Assembly: GCF_030244015.1 (NCBI RefSeq)
Contig: NZ_JASSYX010000002.1
Location: forward strand, 124,001-188,000
From: Pedobacter ginsengisoli
Lineage (GTDB): Bacteria; Bacteroidota; Bacteroidia; Sphingobacteriales; Sphingobacteriaceae
Direction: 5' to 3'
DNA: 64,000 nucleotides
This document shows, in pieces, positions 42,766 to 51,603 of the stretch. Within the stretch, counting starts at the first letter, position 1. Each line of letters starts with the position of its first letter. A program made the translations under genes and the position numbers. Under the pieces are notes generated by a model. That model saw only the letters and a program-made list of their open reading frames with translations. It was not told the DNA's origin and searched no databases.

Positions 42766-44191
42766 AATCAAGTCAATTCTATACCTCATCCCGCTGGGCA
42801 TTTGCCTGGCGGCAGCCGGTTGCAAGATACCGCAGATCGTGCCGGCAAACGAAAACAAGACGATGCCCGGATCTTATGGCTTTAACACAGACACTGCCAA
42901 CAGTGCAACCGGTGACTGGCACAGTTTCTTTACAGATAAAAACCTGGTCAGCCTGATCGATACCGCATTAAAGAACAATCAGGAACTGAAAATCACACTG
43001 CAGGAACTCGAAATTGCGAAGAACGAAGTCCAGGTAAAAAAAGGAGCCTTGCTGCCGGCAGTGGGTGTAAAAGCCGGCGCCGGACTGGAGAAAGTAGGGC
43101 GGTATACCAGTCAGGGCGCAGGTGATGCCTCCACAGAAATCGCGCCCGGCAAAGAAACCCCGGATCCACTGGGAGATTTCAACATAGGCGCTTATGCCAA
43201 GTGGGAAGTCGACATCTGGAAAAAACTGCGTACCGCAAAAAAAGCAGCATTGACGCGGTACCTCTCCACTATAGAAGGCAAGAATTTTCTGCTGACAAAC
43301 CTGATTGCGGAAGTCGCCAATTCCTATTATGAACTTCTGGCACTCGACAACCAGCTGGCGGTCGTCAAGGAAAATATCGGCCTGCAAAAAAGTGCAATGG
43401 ACATTGTCAAAATTCAGAAAGAAGCTGCCAGGACGACAGAGCTGGCTGTACAAAAGTTTCAGGCAGAGCTGTACAAATCGCAAAGCCTTGAGTTTGAGAT
43501 CCTGCAAAAAATAAAGGAAACAGAGAACAGGATCAACCTGCTCCTGGGCCGCTATCCACAGGAAATAACCAGGGACGAAGCCGGCTTCCTGAATCAGAAC
43601 CCCACAGTCGTTCATACAGGGATCCCCTCACAATTGCTGGCCAGCCGTCCGGATGTTAAACAGGCAGAACTCGAGCTTGCAGCTGCAAAGCTGGATGTAA
43701 AAGCAGCCCGGGCAGAATTTTATCCATCATTTGACATTTCTGCAGGTTTAGGATTTCAGGCATTCAAACCCTCGTACCTGTTTAGGACACCCGAATCATT
43801 ACTCTATTCACTGGCGGGAGACCTTGCATCGCCGCTGATCAACAGAAATGCTATCAAAGCAGAATTCAAAAGTGCCAGCGCGCGGCAGCTGCAGGCCATG
43901 TACAACTATGAACGTACCATTCTCAACGCCTATCTTGAGGTGTCCACCAGCCTTTCCAGCATCAGCAACCTGGAAAAGAACTATGATCTCAAAACCAGGC
44001 AGGTCGACGCACTCAATAAGTCCATCGAAGCTTCAAATGACCTTTTCAGGTCCGCAAGAGCAGATTACTTTGAGGTATTAATGACACAACGTGATGCACT
44101 TGAAGCCAAACTGGAACTCATAGAAACCAAAAAAGATCAGCTCAGTGCCGTTACCCTTATTTACAGAAATGTAGGCGGCGGCTGGAAGTAG
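42758..44191 (+). CDS. Outer-membrane factor lipoprotein (TolC/NodT family)
   Basis: A trimeric outer-membrane channel lipoprotein of 477 residues that completes the RND pump. It has a lipobox (AAAGC, Cys22), then two repeats of the OEP domain with long coiled-coil helices: LISLIDTALKNNQELKITLQ-like opening region, ANSYYELLALDNQLAVVKENI, and in the second half SRPDVKQAELELAAAKLDVKAARAEFYPS, the classic OEP signature. The end, SAVTLIYRNVGGGWK, is typical of NodT/OprM members. Its start overlaps the permease stop by eight bases. A strong terminator follows the stop codon. Together the three genes form a full envelope-spanning export machine. Confidence 0.95.
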   Translation: MYKIKSILYLIPLGICLAAAGCKIPQIVPANENKTMPGSYGFNTDTANSATGDWHSFFTDKNLVSLIDTALKNNQELKITLQELEIAKNEVQVKKGALLPAVGVKAGAGLEKVGRYTSQGAGDASTEIAPGKETPDPLGDFNIGAYAKWEVDIWKKLRTAKKAALTRYLSTIEGKNFLLTNLIAEVANSYYELLALDNQLAVVKENIGLQKSAMDIVKIQKEAARTTELAVQKFQAELYKSQSLEFEILQKIKETENRINLLLGRYPQEITRDEAGFLNQNPTVVHTGIPSQLLASRPDVKQAELELAAAKLDVKAARAEFYPSFDISAGLGFQAFKPSYLFRTPESLLYSLAGDLASPLINRNAIKAEFKSASARQLQAMYNYERTILNAYLEVSTSLSSISNLEKNYDLKTRQVDALNKSIEASNDLFRSARADYFEVLMTQRDALEAKLELIETKKDQLSAVTLIYRNVGGGWK

Positions 44192-44204
44192 CAATGTTTG
44201 AATG

Positions 44205-44237
44205 AAAATGGCCGGTTATTGCAACCGGCCATTTTTT
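44205..44237 (+). terminator. Intrinsic terminator of the RND operon
   Basis: A 13-bp perfect stem (AAAATGGCCGGTT / AACCGGCCATTTT) with an ATTGC loop and a six-T tail. On the minus strand it also has four T, and its edge overlaps the stop codon of the convergent GH43-like gene, so it may act in both directions. Confidence 0.9.
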
Positions 44238-45297
44238 ATTTATCACCAGGATAAGCTGCCCGCAGGGCCTTAGCTTCCGCTGCTGTTAGCTTTGAAATAC
44301 TGCCATGCCTTGCATCAGGGGGCATACTGATGTCCTTTTCTATAGTCCAGTGCCTCAAGTCAGGTGATGACGAAATACCGTAGCGGTCTACCATTGGATA
44401 ATCATACAGCAATAACCACCCTGGCTTGACAGGGTCCTTCATCACACTTGGGCCTTCGGTAATCACCGGGGCGATCTGGCCGCTATTCAGTGGCCCCTCA
44501 TAGATCTTGTAAGGCCCTTCTATATTTTTAGATGTTGCCAGTCTGATTCCCCTGCGTTCACCCGTTTTAACACCAAATTCTTCTTCCTTGTGAAAAAGAT
44601 AGTACATTTTTTTGTGCTGAATCAGCGTCCCGTCTATTACAGAATAAGGTGGCGCAAACAATACTTTGGCTGTAGTAAAGGTTTTCCAGTCACTTGTTTT
44701 GCAATACCAAAGCCTGCTTTTTTTCCATCCCGCATCTTCAAACGAAGATGACCAGAAGAGTGTATATTCTTTGCTGGCTTCATCGTAAAAGAATTCAGGA
44801 GCCCATATGTTACGTACCAAATCACCAGAGTCATTCCGTACATCTTTCATTAAGTGCAGAAAGTTTTCCACTTGCCAGTGGATTAAGTCTTTGGATGTAG
44901 CATAAAGACAGCTCGGACCAAATTTCCTGCGGTCTTCTTTACTGCTGCCGCCACCTGTCGCTATCAATCGCCACAACCCGTCTGGACCGCGGTGAATGAA
45001 CTGGTCACGCATAAACTGGTTCCATATCGGTTTATTGCCATTTAATGGCGTCCAGTGACGGCCGTCTGTTGATAAAGCAATGTGCAGTTGTGCGGCCAGC
45101 ATGGGATCGGGCAGAGGAACTTCAACGGTTTCTCCTTTGGCATTGATCTCGATACGTGTAGGATAACGCTGACGGAAGTAGGTCAGCATCCACGTTACTT
45201 TGTCATCATCTTTAGATTGCGCCCGGGTAGATTTTAAAGGAGCGATCAGAGAAATAAGTAGAGAAAATCTTATGATAAACAGGAGTTTTATCTTCAT
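44236..45297 (-). CDS. Exported GH43-like five-bladed beta-propeller glycosidase
   Basis: 353 residues with a signal peptide (ending about KSTRAQSK, residue ~29) and repeats of the five-bladed propeller found in glycoside hydrolase family 43 and relatives, which cleave arabinose, xylose or galactose side chains. Visible landmarks are NIWAPEFFYDEASKEYTLFWSS (WAPE blade), VIDGTLIQHKKMYYLF with an Asp in the expected catalytic position, and EGPSVMKD with the general-acid Glu. The specificity is not inferable. It lies 22 bases after a cupin gene on the same strand, probably one transcript. Its placement next to the rhamnose cluster suggests shared breakdown of a rhamnose-containing plant glycan (inference). 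Confidence 0.82.
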   Translation of the reverse strand: MKIKLLFIIRFSLLISLIAPLKSTRAQSKDDDKVTWMLTYFRQRYPTRIEINAKGETVEVPLPDPMLAAQLHIALSTDGRHWTPLNGNKPIWNQFMRDQFIHRGPDGLWRLIATGGGSSKEDRRKFGPSCLYATSKDLIHWQVENFLHLMKDVRNDSGDLVRNIWAPEFFYDEASKEYTLFWSSSFEDAGWKKSRLWYCKTSDWKTFTTAKVLFAPPYSVIDGTLIQHKKMYYLFHKEEEFGVKTGERRGIRLATSKNIEGPYKIYEGPLNSGQIAPVITEGPSVMKDPVKPGWLLLYDYPMVDRYGISSSPDLRHWTIEKDISMPPDARHGSISKLTAAEAKALRAAYPGDK

Positions 45298-45319
45298 ATT
45301 GCGGTTTCATTATGGGTTT

Positions 45320-45658
45320 TTAAAAATCAATCCTCACGGTTTCCATATCCGCCAGCTCAAAGGTGATGTTAACAGAACGTTCCGTAACTGGCCTGGTTCT
45401 GTGAACGGTACCCATTGGTACAGTATACATCTGGCCCTGAGACAATTCAAGAGTAGTGTTTAGAAGATCCAGTGCTATAACACCTTCGAGTACCATGAAT
45501 GTTTCGTCAGAATTGGGATGCTGGTGCCAGTAAAAAGGCTCTGTCATAACACTGAGCCGGATGAGGTGATTATTAGTTCTGTCCAGGATCATATTCGTGT
45601 ATTTTCCGGAAGCTGAGGCAGTCAATTTTAGTGTGTCAATGATATTTTGTGCGTGCAT
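45320..45658 (-). CDS. Cupin domain protein
   Basis: A small single-domain cupin (112 residues from ATG 45658, MHAQNIIDTLKL). The metal-binding cupin motif is seen as FYWHQHPNSDETFMVLEGVIALDLL with His, His and Glu ligands, and the second motif as YTVPMGTVHRTRPV with the third His. Such small cupins can be sugar isomerases, epimerases or simply binding proteins; here no specific function can be assigned. An upstream in-frame ATG at 45724 has an AAAGGA sequence just before it and could be the true start, adding 22 residues. Same strand as the GH43-like gene 22 bases downstream. Confidence 0.82.
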   Translation of the reverse strand: MHAQNIIDTLKLTASASGKYTNMILDRTNNHLIRLSVMTEPFYWHQHPNSDETFMVLEGVIALDLLNTTLELSQGQMYTVPMGTVHRTRPVTERSVNITFELADMETVRIDF

Positions 45659-45890
45659 AAACAAGGAGTTGTTTGATGAATAGGATTCAGAATAGATCGA
45701 TATGCCTGGTGCTAAAATAACCATTTTTCCTTTAAAATTTCCAAAAGAACCATCCAGACCTAGCCACAGGAGACTTGTTCACCAGCAAGTTCGCGCCGCT
45801 CCATGAAAGGGAAGAAGCGTATGTCAAGGCCTTTGGATAGAAGTATTTGACGGATTGATTTGGGTGAGAGAAAAAATATTCTCAACTTAC

Positions 45891-45922
45891 TTGTTCAATG
45901 AGGCAACAAAATTGTATTATTG
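45891..45922 (+). promoter_or_regulatory. Promoter for tRNA-Val
   Basis: TTG at 45891-45893, a 21-bp spacer, then TATTATTG at 45915-45922, one mismatch from consensus, ending 12 bases before the tRNA 5' end. Confidence 0.65.
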
Positions 45923-45934
45923 CGGAAAATTAAA

Positions 45935-46009
45935 GGGGACTTAGCTCAGTTGGTTTAGAGCATTACCTCGACAAGGTAAGGGTCATCGGTTCGAGCCCGA
46001 TAGTTCCCA
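45935..46009 (+). tRNA. tRNA-Val (GAC)
   Basis: A 75-nt cloverleaf. The acceptor GGGGACT pairs with AGTTCCC (one G-U), the D arm contains AGTTGG, the anticodon stem TTACC/GGTAA holds the loop TCGACAA with anticodon GAC, and the T arm holds CGGTTCGAGCCCG. The discriminator is A; CCA is not encoded. Confidence 0.96.
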
Positions 46010-46012
46010 CTT

Positions 46013-46030
46013 AAAAATCTTTTGATTTTT
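46013..46030 (+). terminator. Likely terminator of tRNA-Val
   Basis: AAAAATC-TTTT-GATTTTT: seven base pairs, A/T-rich, ending in five T, three bases after the tRNA. A weak hairpin, but well placed. Confidence 0.5.
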
Positions 46031-46084
46031 CCTGCAACCAGGGCGCCAGCAGGACAGTACATGATGGCCGTTTGAAAAATATTG

Positions 46085-46103
46085 CGGATACTAGTAGCAT
46101 CCG
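46085..46103. repeat. Inverted repeat just before the first rhamnosidase gene
   Basis: CGGATAC-TAGTA-GCATCCG: seven-base arms with one mismatch, 12 bases before the ATG at 46116. Its position suits an operator or a 5' leader structure for the rhamnose cluster; the cognate regulator would most simply be the GntR protein encoded downstream. Confidence 0.45.
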
Positions 46104-46115
46104 AATATAAGACAT

Positions 46116-48809
46116 ATGAACATTATTTCTACTAAATGCTTTTTGCTTAGTGCATTACTCACCCTGAACCTTACTGTATTTGCTCAAAAGATCAGTCTGA
46201 CTGACCTTGAAGTTGAACATTTGAACAATCCTTTGTCGGTAGAGACATCTGCGCCCAGGATGAGCTGGAAAATTAATGCGACAGCGAAAGAGACAAAGCA
46301 AGCTTCTTATGAAATACGTGTAGGCACAGATAAAAATGAAGTGTCAAAGGGAAAGAACATTTTCTGGAAAAGTGCAAAAAACACAGATCAGTCTGTGCTG
46401 ATTGCTTATGATGGCCCTGCATTGGAGTCGAAGAAGCGCTATTACTGGCAGGTGAGAATAAAAGATAACCATGGCAACACCTCTCCCTGGAGTGCAGTGC
46501 AATATTGGCAAACCAGTTTAAAGCCTGCTGACTGGACCGCCAAATGGATCACCGTATCAGGCAAAGATACTTCTGCCAGAAGTCCGCTGTTCAGAAAGGA
46601 ATTTTCCCTGAAAAAACCGTTTAAGTCTGCCATGGCTTACATCACTGCAAAGGGCTTGTATGAAGCCAATATCAACGGTCAGCGTGTAAGCGACACCTAT
46701 TTTGCACCGGGTTGGACAAGTTATAAGAATCACCTGCAGTACCAGGTATATGATGTGACTGCTGCTTTAAAAAGCGGTGTCAATGCGCTGGGTGTTACAC
46801 TTGGAAACGGCTGGTATAAAGGAAGGATCGGTTTCAACAATCAGAAGAACTTTTATGGGGATACCCGCGGACTGCTGATGCAGATAGAAGTGGAATATAA
46901 CGATGGTACAAAGGAAACGATAAACACAGATGAAAGCTGGAAATATGCTTACGGCCCTATTATGGCTTCAGACATTTATGACGGTGAGACCTATGATGCC
47001 AGGATGGAAAAAGCAGGCTGGGCCAATACAAGATATAAAGAAGACGCTTCATGGACAGGGGTAGGGATGATGGAAAAAGGGCCTGAACGGTTGGTGGCGA
47101 TGAGTGGGCCACCGGTCAGGAAACGCGAACAGTTTAAAGCGCTTAAAATTTTCAAAACTCCTGCCGGTGAAACAGTTGTTGATTTTGGACAGAACCTGGT
47201 TGGCTGGGTAATGCTCAAAGCAAAAGGTGCTGCAGGAACAAAGATTACGCTGAGCCACGCCGAGGTACTGACCAAAGAAGGCAATTTTTATACTGTGAAC
47301 CTGAGATCGGCAAAGGCACAGGATATTTATATCTTAAAGGAGAATACAGAACAGATTTTTGAACCGCACTTTACTTTTCAGGGATTCAGGTATGTGAAGG
47401 TGGAGGGTTATCCGGGTGAACTGAAGCCTGAGGACCTGACAGCAGTGGCCCTCTATTCAGATATGGAGGTAACCGGTAAGTTTTCGACTTCCAATGCGCT
47501 GTTAAATCAACTGCAGCACAACATCCAGTGGGGACAAAAAGGAAATTTTGTGGATGTGCCGACGGATTGTCCGCAACGTGACGAGCGCCTGGGCTGGACT
47601 GGTGATGCTCAGGCCTTTGCCAATACGGCAGCGTACAACATGAATGTGGCCGGATTTTTCACCAAGTGGCTGAAGGATGTAGCGGCAGATCAGCAGCCTA
47701 ATGGTCTGATCCCGCATGTGATCCCGAATGTGCTGGGCCCGAATGATGGTGCTTCCGCCGGATGGGCGGATGTATCGACCATTATTCCCTGGGATATGTA
47801 CGTTGCTTATGGAGACCGGAGAATACTGGAAACTCAATATGAGAGCATGAAAAAGTGGGTGGGCTATATTTCATCTGTGGCAAAGGATAACTTATGGAAT
47901 TCAGGCGGCCATTTTGGCGACTGGCTTTTTTACCGCCCTGATGATGATAACGATGGCAGGGCTGCGGTAACCGATAAGTACCTCATCGCACAGACTTTTT
48001 ATGCGCATTCTACCCAGCTGGTGATCAATGCTGCAAAGGTATTGGGCAAACAGGAAGATGCAGACCGTTATGCGAAACTGCTGGCCGATATCAAAGCGGC
48101 TTTTGTGAAGGAATACCTGACACCGAGCGGCAGACTGGTTTCCGGAACGCAGACTGCTTATGTACTGGCACTGAATTTTGATATGCTCCCTGAGGCTTTA
48201 AGGGCTTCATCAGCGGAGCGCCTGGTAGCAAATATTCAAAATTACGGAAATCACCTGACGACCGGGTTTTTGGGAACACCTTATTTGTGTCATGTCCTGA
48301 CACGGTATGACCACAATGATGTGGCTTATAAATTACTTATGCAGGAGAGCTACCCTTCATGGTTGTATCCTGTGAAAATGGGCGCAACTACGATATGGGA
48401 AAGATGGGATGGTATCAAACCAAACGGATCTTTCCAGACACCTGACATGAACTCTTATAACCACTATGCTTATGGTGCTATAGGCGACTGGATGTACCGC
48501 AATATGGCGGGGATCAATGGAGATGAATCTGCACCGGGATACAAGAAAATTACGATCAGGCCTAAACCGGGTGCCGGCATAACCAGCGTTGCCGGTGAAC
48601 TGGATACACCGTATGGTTTGCTGAAATCTTCATGGAAGATAGAAAACGGCATATTTAAGCTGGACGTACTGGTCCCTGCAAACACGACTGCAACGGTAAT
48701 ATTACCTGCTGCGGAGTTAAAAGATGGTAAAGAAACCAGCAATAAGTCAGAAATTGGTTCGGGTGTTTATCATTTTGAATGCAGGATGGCACAGGTTGCC
48801 GCGAAGTAG
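46116..48809 (+). CDS. Alpha-L-rhamnosidase, GH78 (first copy)
   Basis: An exported inverting glycosidase of 897 residues that releases terminal alpha-L-rhamnose from plant or bacterial glycans. A signal peptide (ending LTVFAQ) precedes N-terminal beta-sandwich domains (APRMSWKI, KRYYWQVRIKDNHGN, AYITAKGLYEANINGQRV, LGVTLGNGWYKGRIGF). A catalytic (alpha/alpha)6 barrel follows with the GH78 active-site segment TDCPQRDERLGWTGDAQ (Asp484-Arg488-Asp489-Glu490), then the C-terminal beta-sandwich. It heads the rhamnose cluster; a second GH78 gene follows after 35 bases. The two are only moderately alike, so they likely differ in linkage or aglycone preference (inference). Confidence 0.96.
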   Translation: MNIISTKCFLLSALLTLNLTVFAQKISLTDLEVEHLNNPLSVETSAPRMSWKINATAKETKQASYEIRVGTDKNEVSKGKNIFWKSAKNTDQSVLIAYDGPALESKKRYYWQVRIKDNHGNTSPWSAVQYWQTSLKPADWTAKWITVSGKDTSARSPLFRKEFSLKKPFKSAMAYITAKGLYEANINGQRVSDTYFAPGWTSYKNHLQYQVYDVTAALKSGVNALGVTLGNGWYKGRIGFNNQKNFYGDTRGLLMQIEVEYNDGTKETINTDESWKYAYGPIMASDIYDGETYDARMEKAGWANTRYKEDASWTGVGMMEKGPERLVAMSGPPVRKREQFKALKIFKTPAGETVVDFGQNLVGWVMLKAKGAAGTKITLSHAEVLTKEGNFYTVNLRSAKAQDIYILKENTEQIFEPHFTFQGFRYVKVEGYPGELKPEDLTAVALYSDMEVTGKFSTSNALLNQLQHNIQWGQKGNFVDVPTDCPQRDERLGWTGDAQAFANTAAYNMNVAGFFTKWLKDVAADQQPNGLIPHVIPNVLGPNDGASAGWADVSTIIPWDMYVAYGDRRILETQYESMKKWVGYISSVAKDNLWNSGGHFGDWLFYRPDDDNDGRAAVTDKYLIAQTFYAHSTQLVINAAKVLGKQEDADRYAKLLADIKAAFVKEYLTPSGRLVSGTQTAYVLALNFDMLPEALRASSAERLVANIQNYGNHLTTGFLGTPYLCHVLTRYDHNDVAYKLLMQESYPSWLYPVKMGATTIWERWDGIKPNGSFQTPDMNSYNHYAYGAIGDWMYRNMAGINGDESAPGYKKITIRPKPGAGITSVAGELDTPYGLLKSSWKIENGIFKLDVLVPANTTATVILPAAELKDGKETSNKSEIGSGVYHFECRMAQVAAK

Positions 48810-48844
48810 CTCAAAAATTAATATTGCAGAACACACGACGAAAT

Positions 48845-51505
48845 ATGAGATATAATTATTTGCTGATGCTTTTACTTGCATTGCCATTTACCCAAAAGGT
48901 ATATGGTTTTGCAGCAGTTAAACCCGCGGGTTTGCAATGTGAACATTTGGAGCGCCCTTTGGGCATAGATGCGGCAAGTCCCAGGCTATCCTGGATGATG
49001 ACCGATGAACGCCAGGCGGCAAAGCAGACCGCTTACCGTGTGATAGTTGGCAAGGATTCGCTGGCTGTAGCCGGGAAAAAAGGTCTGGTTTGGGATTCTG
49101 GAAAACAGAACTCTTCTTTGAGCCTTGTGACTTATAAAGGAAAAGCACTGGAGGCTTTTACCAGGTATTACTGGCTGGTAGAGGTATGGGACAAGGACGG
49201 TAAGCCCTCCTCGTCAATATCCAGTTTTGAGACCGGGATGATGACCATGGCAAACTGGAAAGGTGCCTGGATCAGCGATGGTACGGATGTGAAGACCAAG
49301 CCTGCTCCTTACTTCAGGAAAGTATTTCCTGCGGCTAAAAAAATAAAATCCGCCAGGGCGTATATCGCCTGTGGCGGCCTGTATGAATTGTACCTGAACG
49401 GCAAAAAGGTTGGTAATCACCGGATGGATCCGATGTACACGAGGTATGACAGGAGGACACTTTATGTGACCTATGATGTCACATCGCAGCTGCAAAACGG
49501 CAAAAACGCTGTAGGTGTACTGCTGGGTAATGGCTGGTACAACCATCAGTCTACTGCAGTATGGGATTTTCATAAAGCACCCTGGAGGAACAGGCCAACT
49601 TTCTGTCTGGACATTAGAATCAGCTATGCTGATGGTACCGTAGAAACGGTGTCCACAGACCGCGACTGGAAGACAACTTTGAGCCCGGTGATTTTCAACA
49701 GTATTTATACCGCCGAACATTATGATGCGCGTCTGGAGCAGTTTGGCTGGAACATCGTGAACTTTGATGATACGAAGTGGAAAAATGCCAGTTTGAGAAC
49801 TGCGCCGTCCGGCAACGTGGTCGCCCAGGTCATGCATCCGGTTAGAAACGTAGAAAGTATACCAGCCATAAGCATGAATAAGATCAATGATACGGCGTAT
49901 GTATTTGATTTGGGAAGAAATATTTCGGGTGTAAGCCAGATCACTGTGAAAGGTGAAGCAGGTACTGTAATCCGGTTAAAACATGCAGAGCGTTTATATA
50001 AGAACGGCCGTGCAGATATGTCCAATATTGATCAGCACTACAGGCCGACTGATGATACTGATCCATTTCAGGTAGACATCGTTACTTTGAGCGGACGGGG
50101 TGAGGAGTCTTTTATGCCGCATTTCAACTATAAAGGTTTTCAGTATGTCGAGGTGACCAGCAGCAAGCCGGTGCAGCTGACCAAAGAAAGTCTGACAGGT
50201 TATTTCATGCACAGTGATGTTCCGGTAGCAGGCCGGATTAAATCGTCTAACCCTACACTGGACAAAATCTGGTTTGCGGCAAACAATTCTTATTTGTCCA
50301 ATTTGTTTGGCTATCCGACAGATTGTCCGCAAAGGGAAAAGAATGGCTGGACGGGTGATGCGCATATTGCTGTGGAAACAGGTCTTTATAGTTTTGACGG
50401 CATTACCATTTATGAAAAATGGATGGGCGACCACAGGGATGAGCAGCAGCCAAACGGTGTTTTGCCATCTATAATCCCTACTGATGGCTGGGGTTATGAT
50501 TGGGGCAACGGACCCGACTGGACGAGTACCATCGCGCTTATCCCCTGGAATATCTATCTGTACTATGGGGATGACCAGATCTTAAGGAACAATTTTCCAA
50601 ATATGAAGCGCTATGTGGACCACATCACTGACATCAGCCCATCCGGACTGACCACATGGGGTTTGGGAGATTGGGTTCCGGTAAGTGATAAGCCGCCGGT
50701 GGAGTTCACTTCTTCGGTCTATTATTACGCAGATGCGGTGATCCTGGCAAAAACTGCTAAACTCCTCGGTAAAACCGAGGATCATCAGAAATATACGGCG
50801 CTGGCTGCAAAGATAAAAGCTGCTTTTAATGCCAGATTTTTAAACACGGCAACCGGCATTTATGGAGACGGAAGACAGACGGAACTGTGTATGCCTCTGT
50901 ACTGGGGTTTGGTTCCTGACGACATGAAAACTAAGGTGGCCGGTAATCTTGCTGAAAAAGTGGAGGCCGGCAACAATCACCTCGACGTGGGTTTATTAGG
51001 TACGAAGGCGATCTTAAACGCTTTAAGCGAAAACGGTTATGCCGATCTGGCTTACAAAGTAGCTGCACAGGAGACCTATCCTTCATGGGGCTGGTGGATT
51101 GTGAACGGTGCTACGACTTTATATGAAAACTGGCGAATTGATGCTAAAAATGATATTTCCTTAAACCACATCATGTTTGGAGAGGTGGGCGCGTGGTTAT
51201 ATAAAGGGTTGGGCGGGATCAGGACAGACGAACAGCAACCGGGTTTTAAGAATGTACTGCTGAAACCAAATTTTGTAAGTGGACTGGATCATTTTGAGGC
51301 CAGGCATGATGGTCCTTACGGAGCCATTATTTCTTCCTGGACAAGAACAGGCAATAAAGTGGTTTATGAGGTAACGATTCCGGCCAATTCATCGGCTACA
51401 GTGTATTTTCCTTTGACCGGATCACAAAAAGCTTATAAGGATGGTACGATACTGACGGCAAAAACCCAAATAGCGGCGGGAAAATACAAATTCGAAATAA
51501 AATAA
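48845..51505 (+). CDS. Alpha-L-rhamnosidase, GH78 (second copy)
   Basis: 886 residues with signal peptide (ending KVYGFA), the same domain order as its neighbour, and the active-site segment TDCPQREKNGWTGDAH at about 492-507, where Glu498 and the following Lys-Asn-Gly replace the Asp-Glu-Arg-Leu of the first copy. This is the other common GH78 variant of the motif, so the enzyme is expected to be active. I chose ATG 48845 (MRYNYLLML), which gives a clean signal peptide; an open extension back to 48779 overlaps the first gene and lacks one. A hairpin with weak T run follows the stop, then the regulator gene. Confidence 0.96.
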   Translation: MRYNYLLMLLLALPFTQKVYGFAAVKPAGLQCEHLERPLGIDAASPRLSWMMTDERQAAKQTAYRVIVGKDSLAVAGKKGLVWDSGKQNSSLSLVTYKGKALEAFTRYYWLVEVWDKDGKPSSSISSFETGMMTMANWKGAWISDGTDVKTKPAPYFRKVFPAAKKIKSARAYIACGGLYELYLNGKKVGNHRMDPMYTRYDRRTLYVTYDVTSQLQNGKNAVGVLLGNGWYNHQSTAVWDFHKAPWRNRPTFCLDIRISYADGTVETVSTDRDWKTTLSPVIFNSIYTAEHYDARLEQFGWNIVNFDDTKWKNASLRTAPSGNVVAQVMHPVRNVESIPAISMNKINDTAYVFDLGRNISGVSQITVKGEAGTVIRLKHAERLYKNGRADMSNIDQHYRPTDDTDPFQVDIVTLSGRGEESFMPHFNYKGFQYVEVTSSKPVQLTKESLTGYFMHSDVPVAGRIKSSNPTLDKIWFAANNSYLSNLFGYPTDCPQREKNGWTGDAHIAVETGLYSFDGITIYEKWMGDHRDEQQPNGVLPSIIPTDGWGYDWGNGPDWTSTIALIPWNIYLYYGDDQILRNNFPNMKRYVDHITDISPSGLTTWGLGDWVPVSDKPPVEFTSSVYYYADAVILAKTAKLLGKTEDHQKYTALAAKIKAAFNARFLNTATGIYGDGRQTELCMPLYWGLVPDDMKTKVAGNLAEKVEAGNNHLDVGLLGTKAILNALSENGYADLAYKVAAQETYPSWGWWIVNGATTLYENWRIDAKNDISLNHIMFGEVGAWLYKGLGGIRTDEQQPGFKNVLLKPNFVSGLDHFEARHDGPYGAIISSWTRTGNKVVYEVTIPANSSATVYFPLTGSQKAYKDGTILTAKTQIAAGKYKFEIK

Positions 51506-51534
51506 TGTTCTCAATTATATGTTTAGGTTGCTTA

Positions 51535-51565
51535 TTGCCGGCGGATGGCTCCCGCCGGCAATTTC
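51535..51565 (+). terminator. Hairpin between the rhamnosidase pair and the regulator gene
   Basis: A perfect 10-bp stem (TTGCCGGCGG / CCGCCGGCAA) with a seven-base loop followed by only TTTCT. Probably a partial terminator separating the glycosidase pair from the regulator and metabolic genes. Confidence 0.65.
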
Positions 51566-51603
51566 TACACCTGTCGTTGCCATAAAAATCTGTACTTTTA
51601 AAC

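Noticed and set aside
42968..43615. 215-codon minus-strand frame opposite the outer-membrane factor gene
   Set aside because: Antisense to a secure TolC-family gene, rich in Cys/Phe/Gln as expected for a complementary reading, no motif.
49214..49837. 207-codon minus-strand frame opposite the second rhamnosidase
   Set aside because: Antisense to a clear GH78 gene; no motif, signal or promoter.
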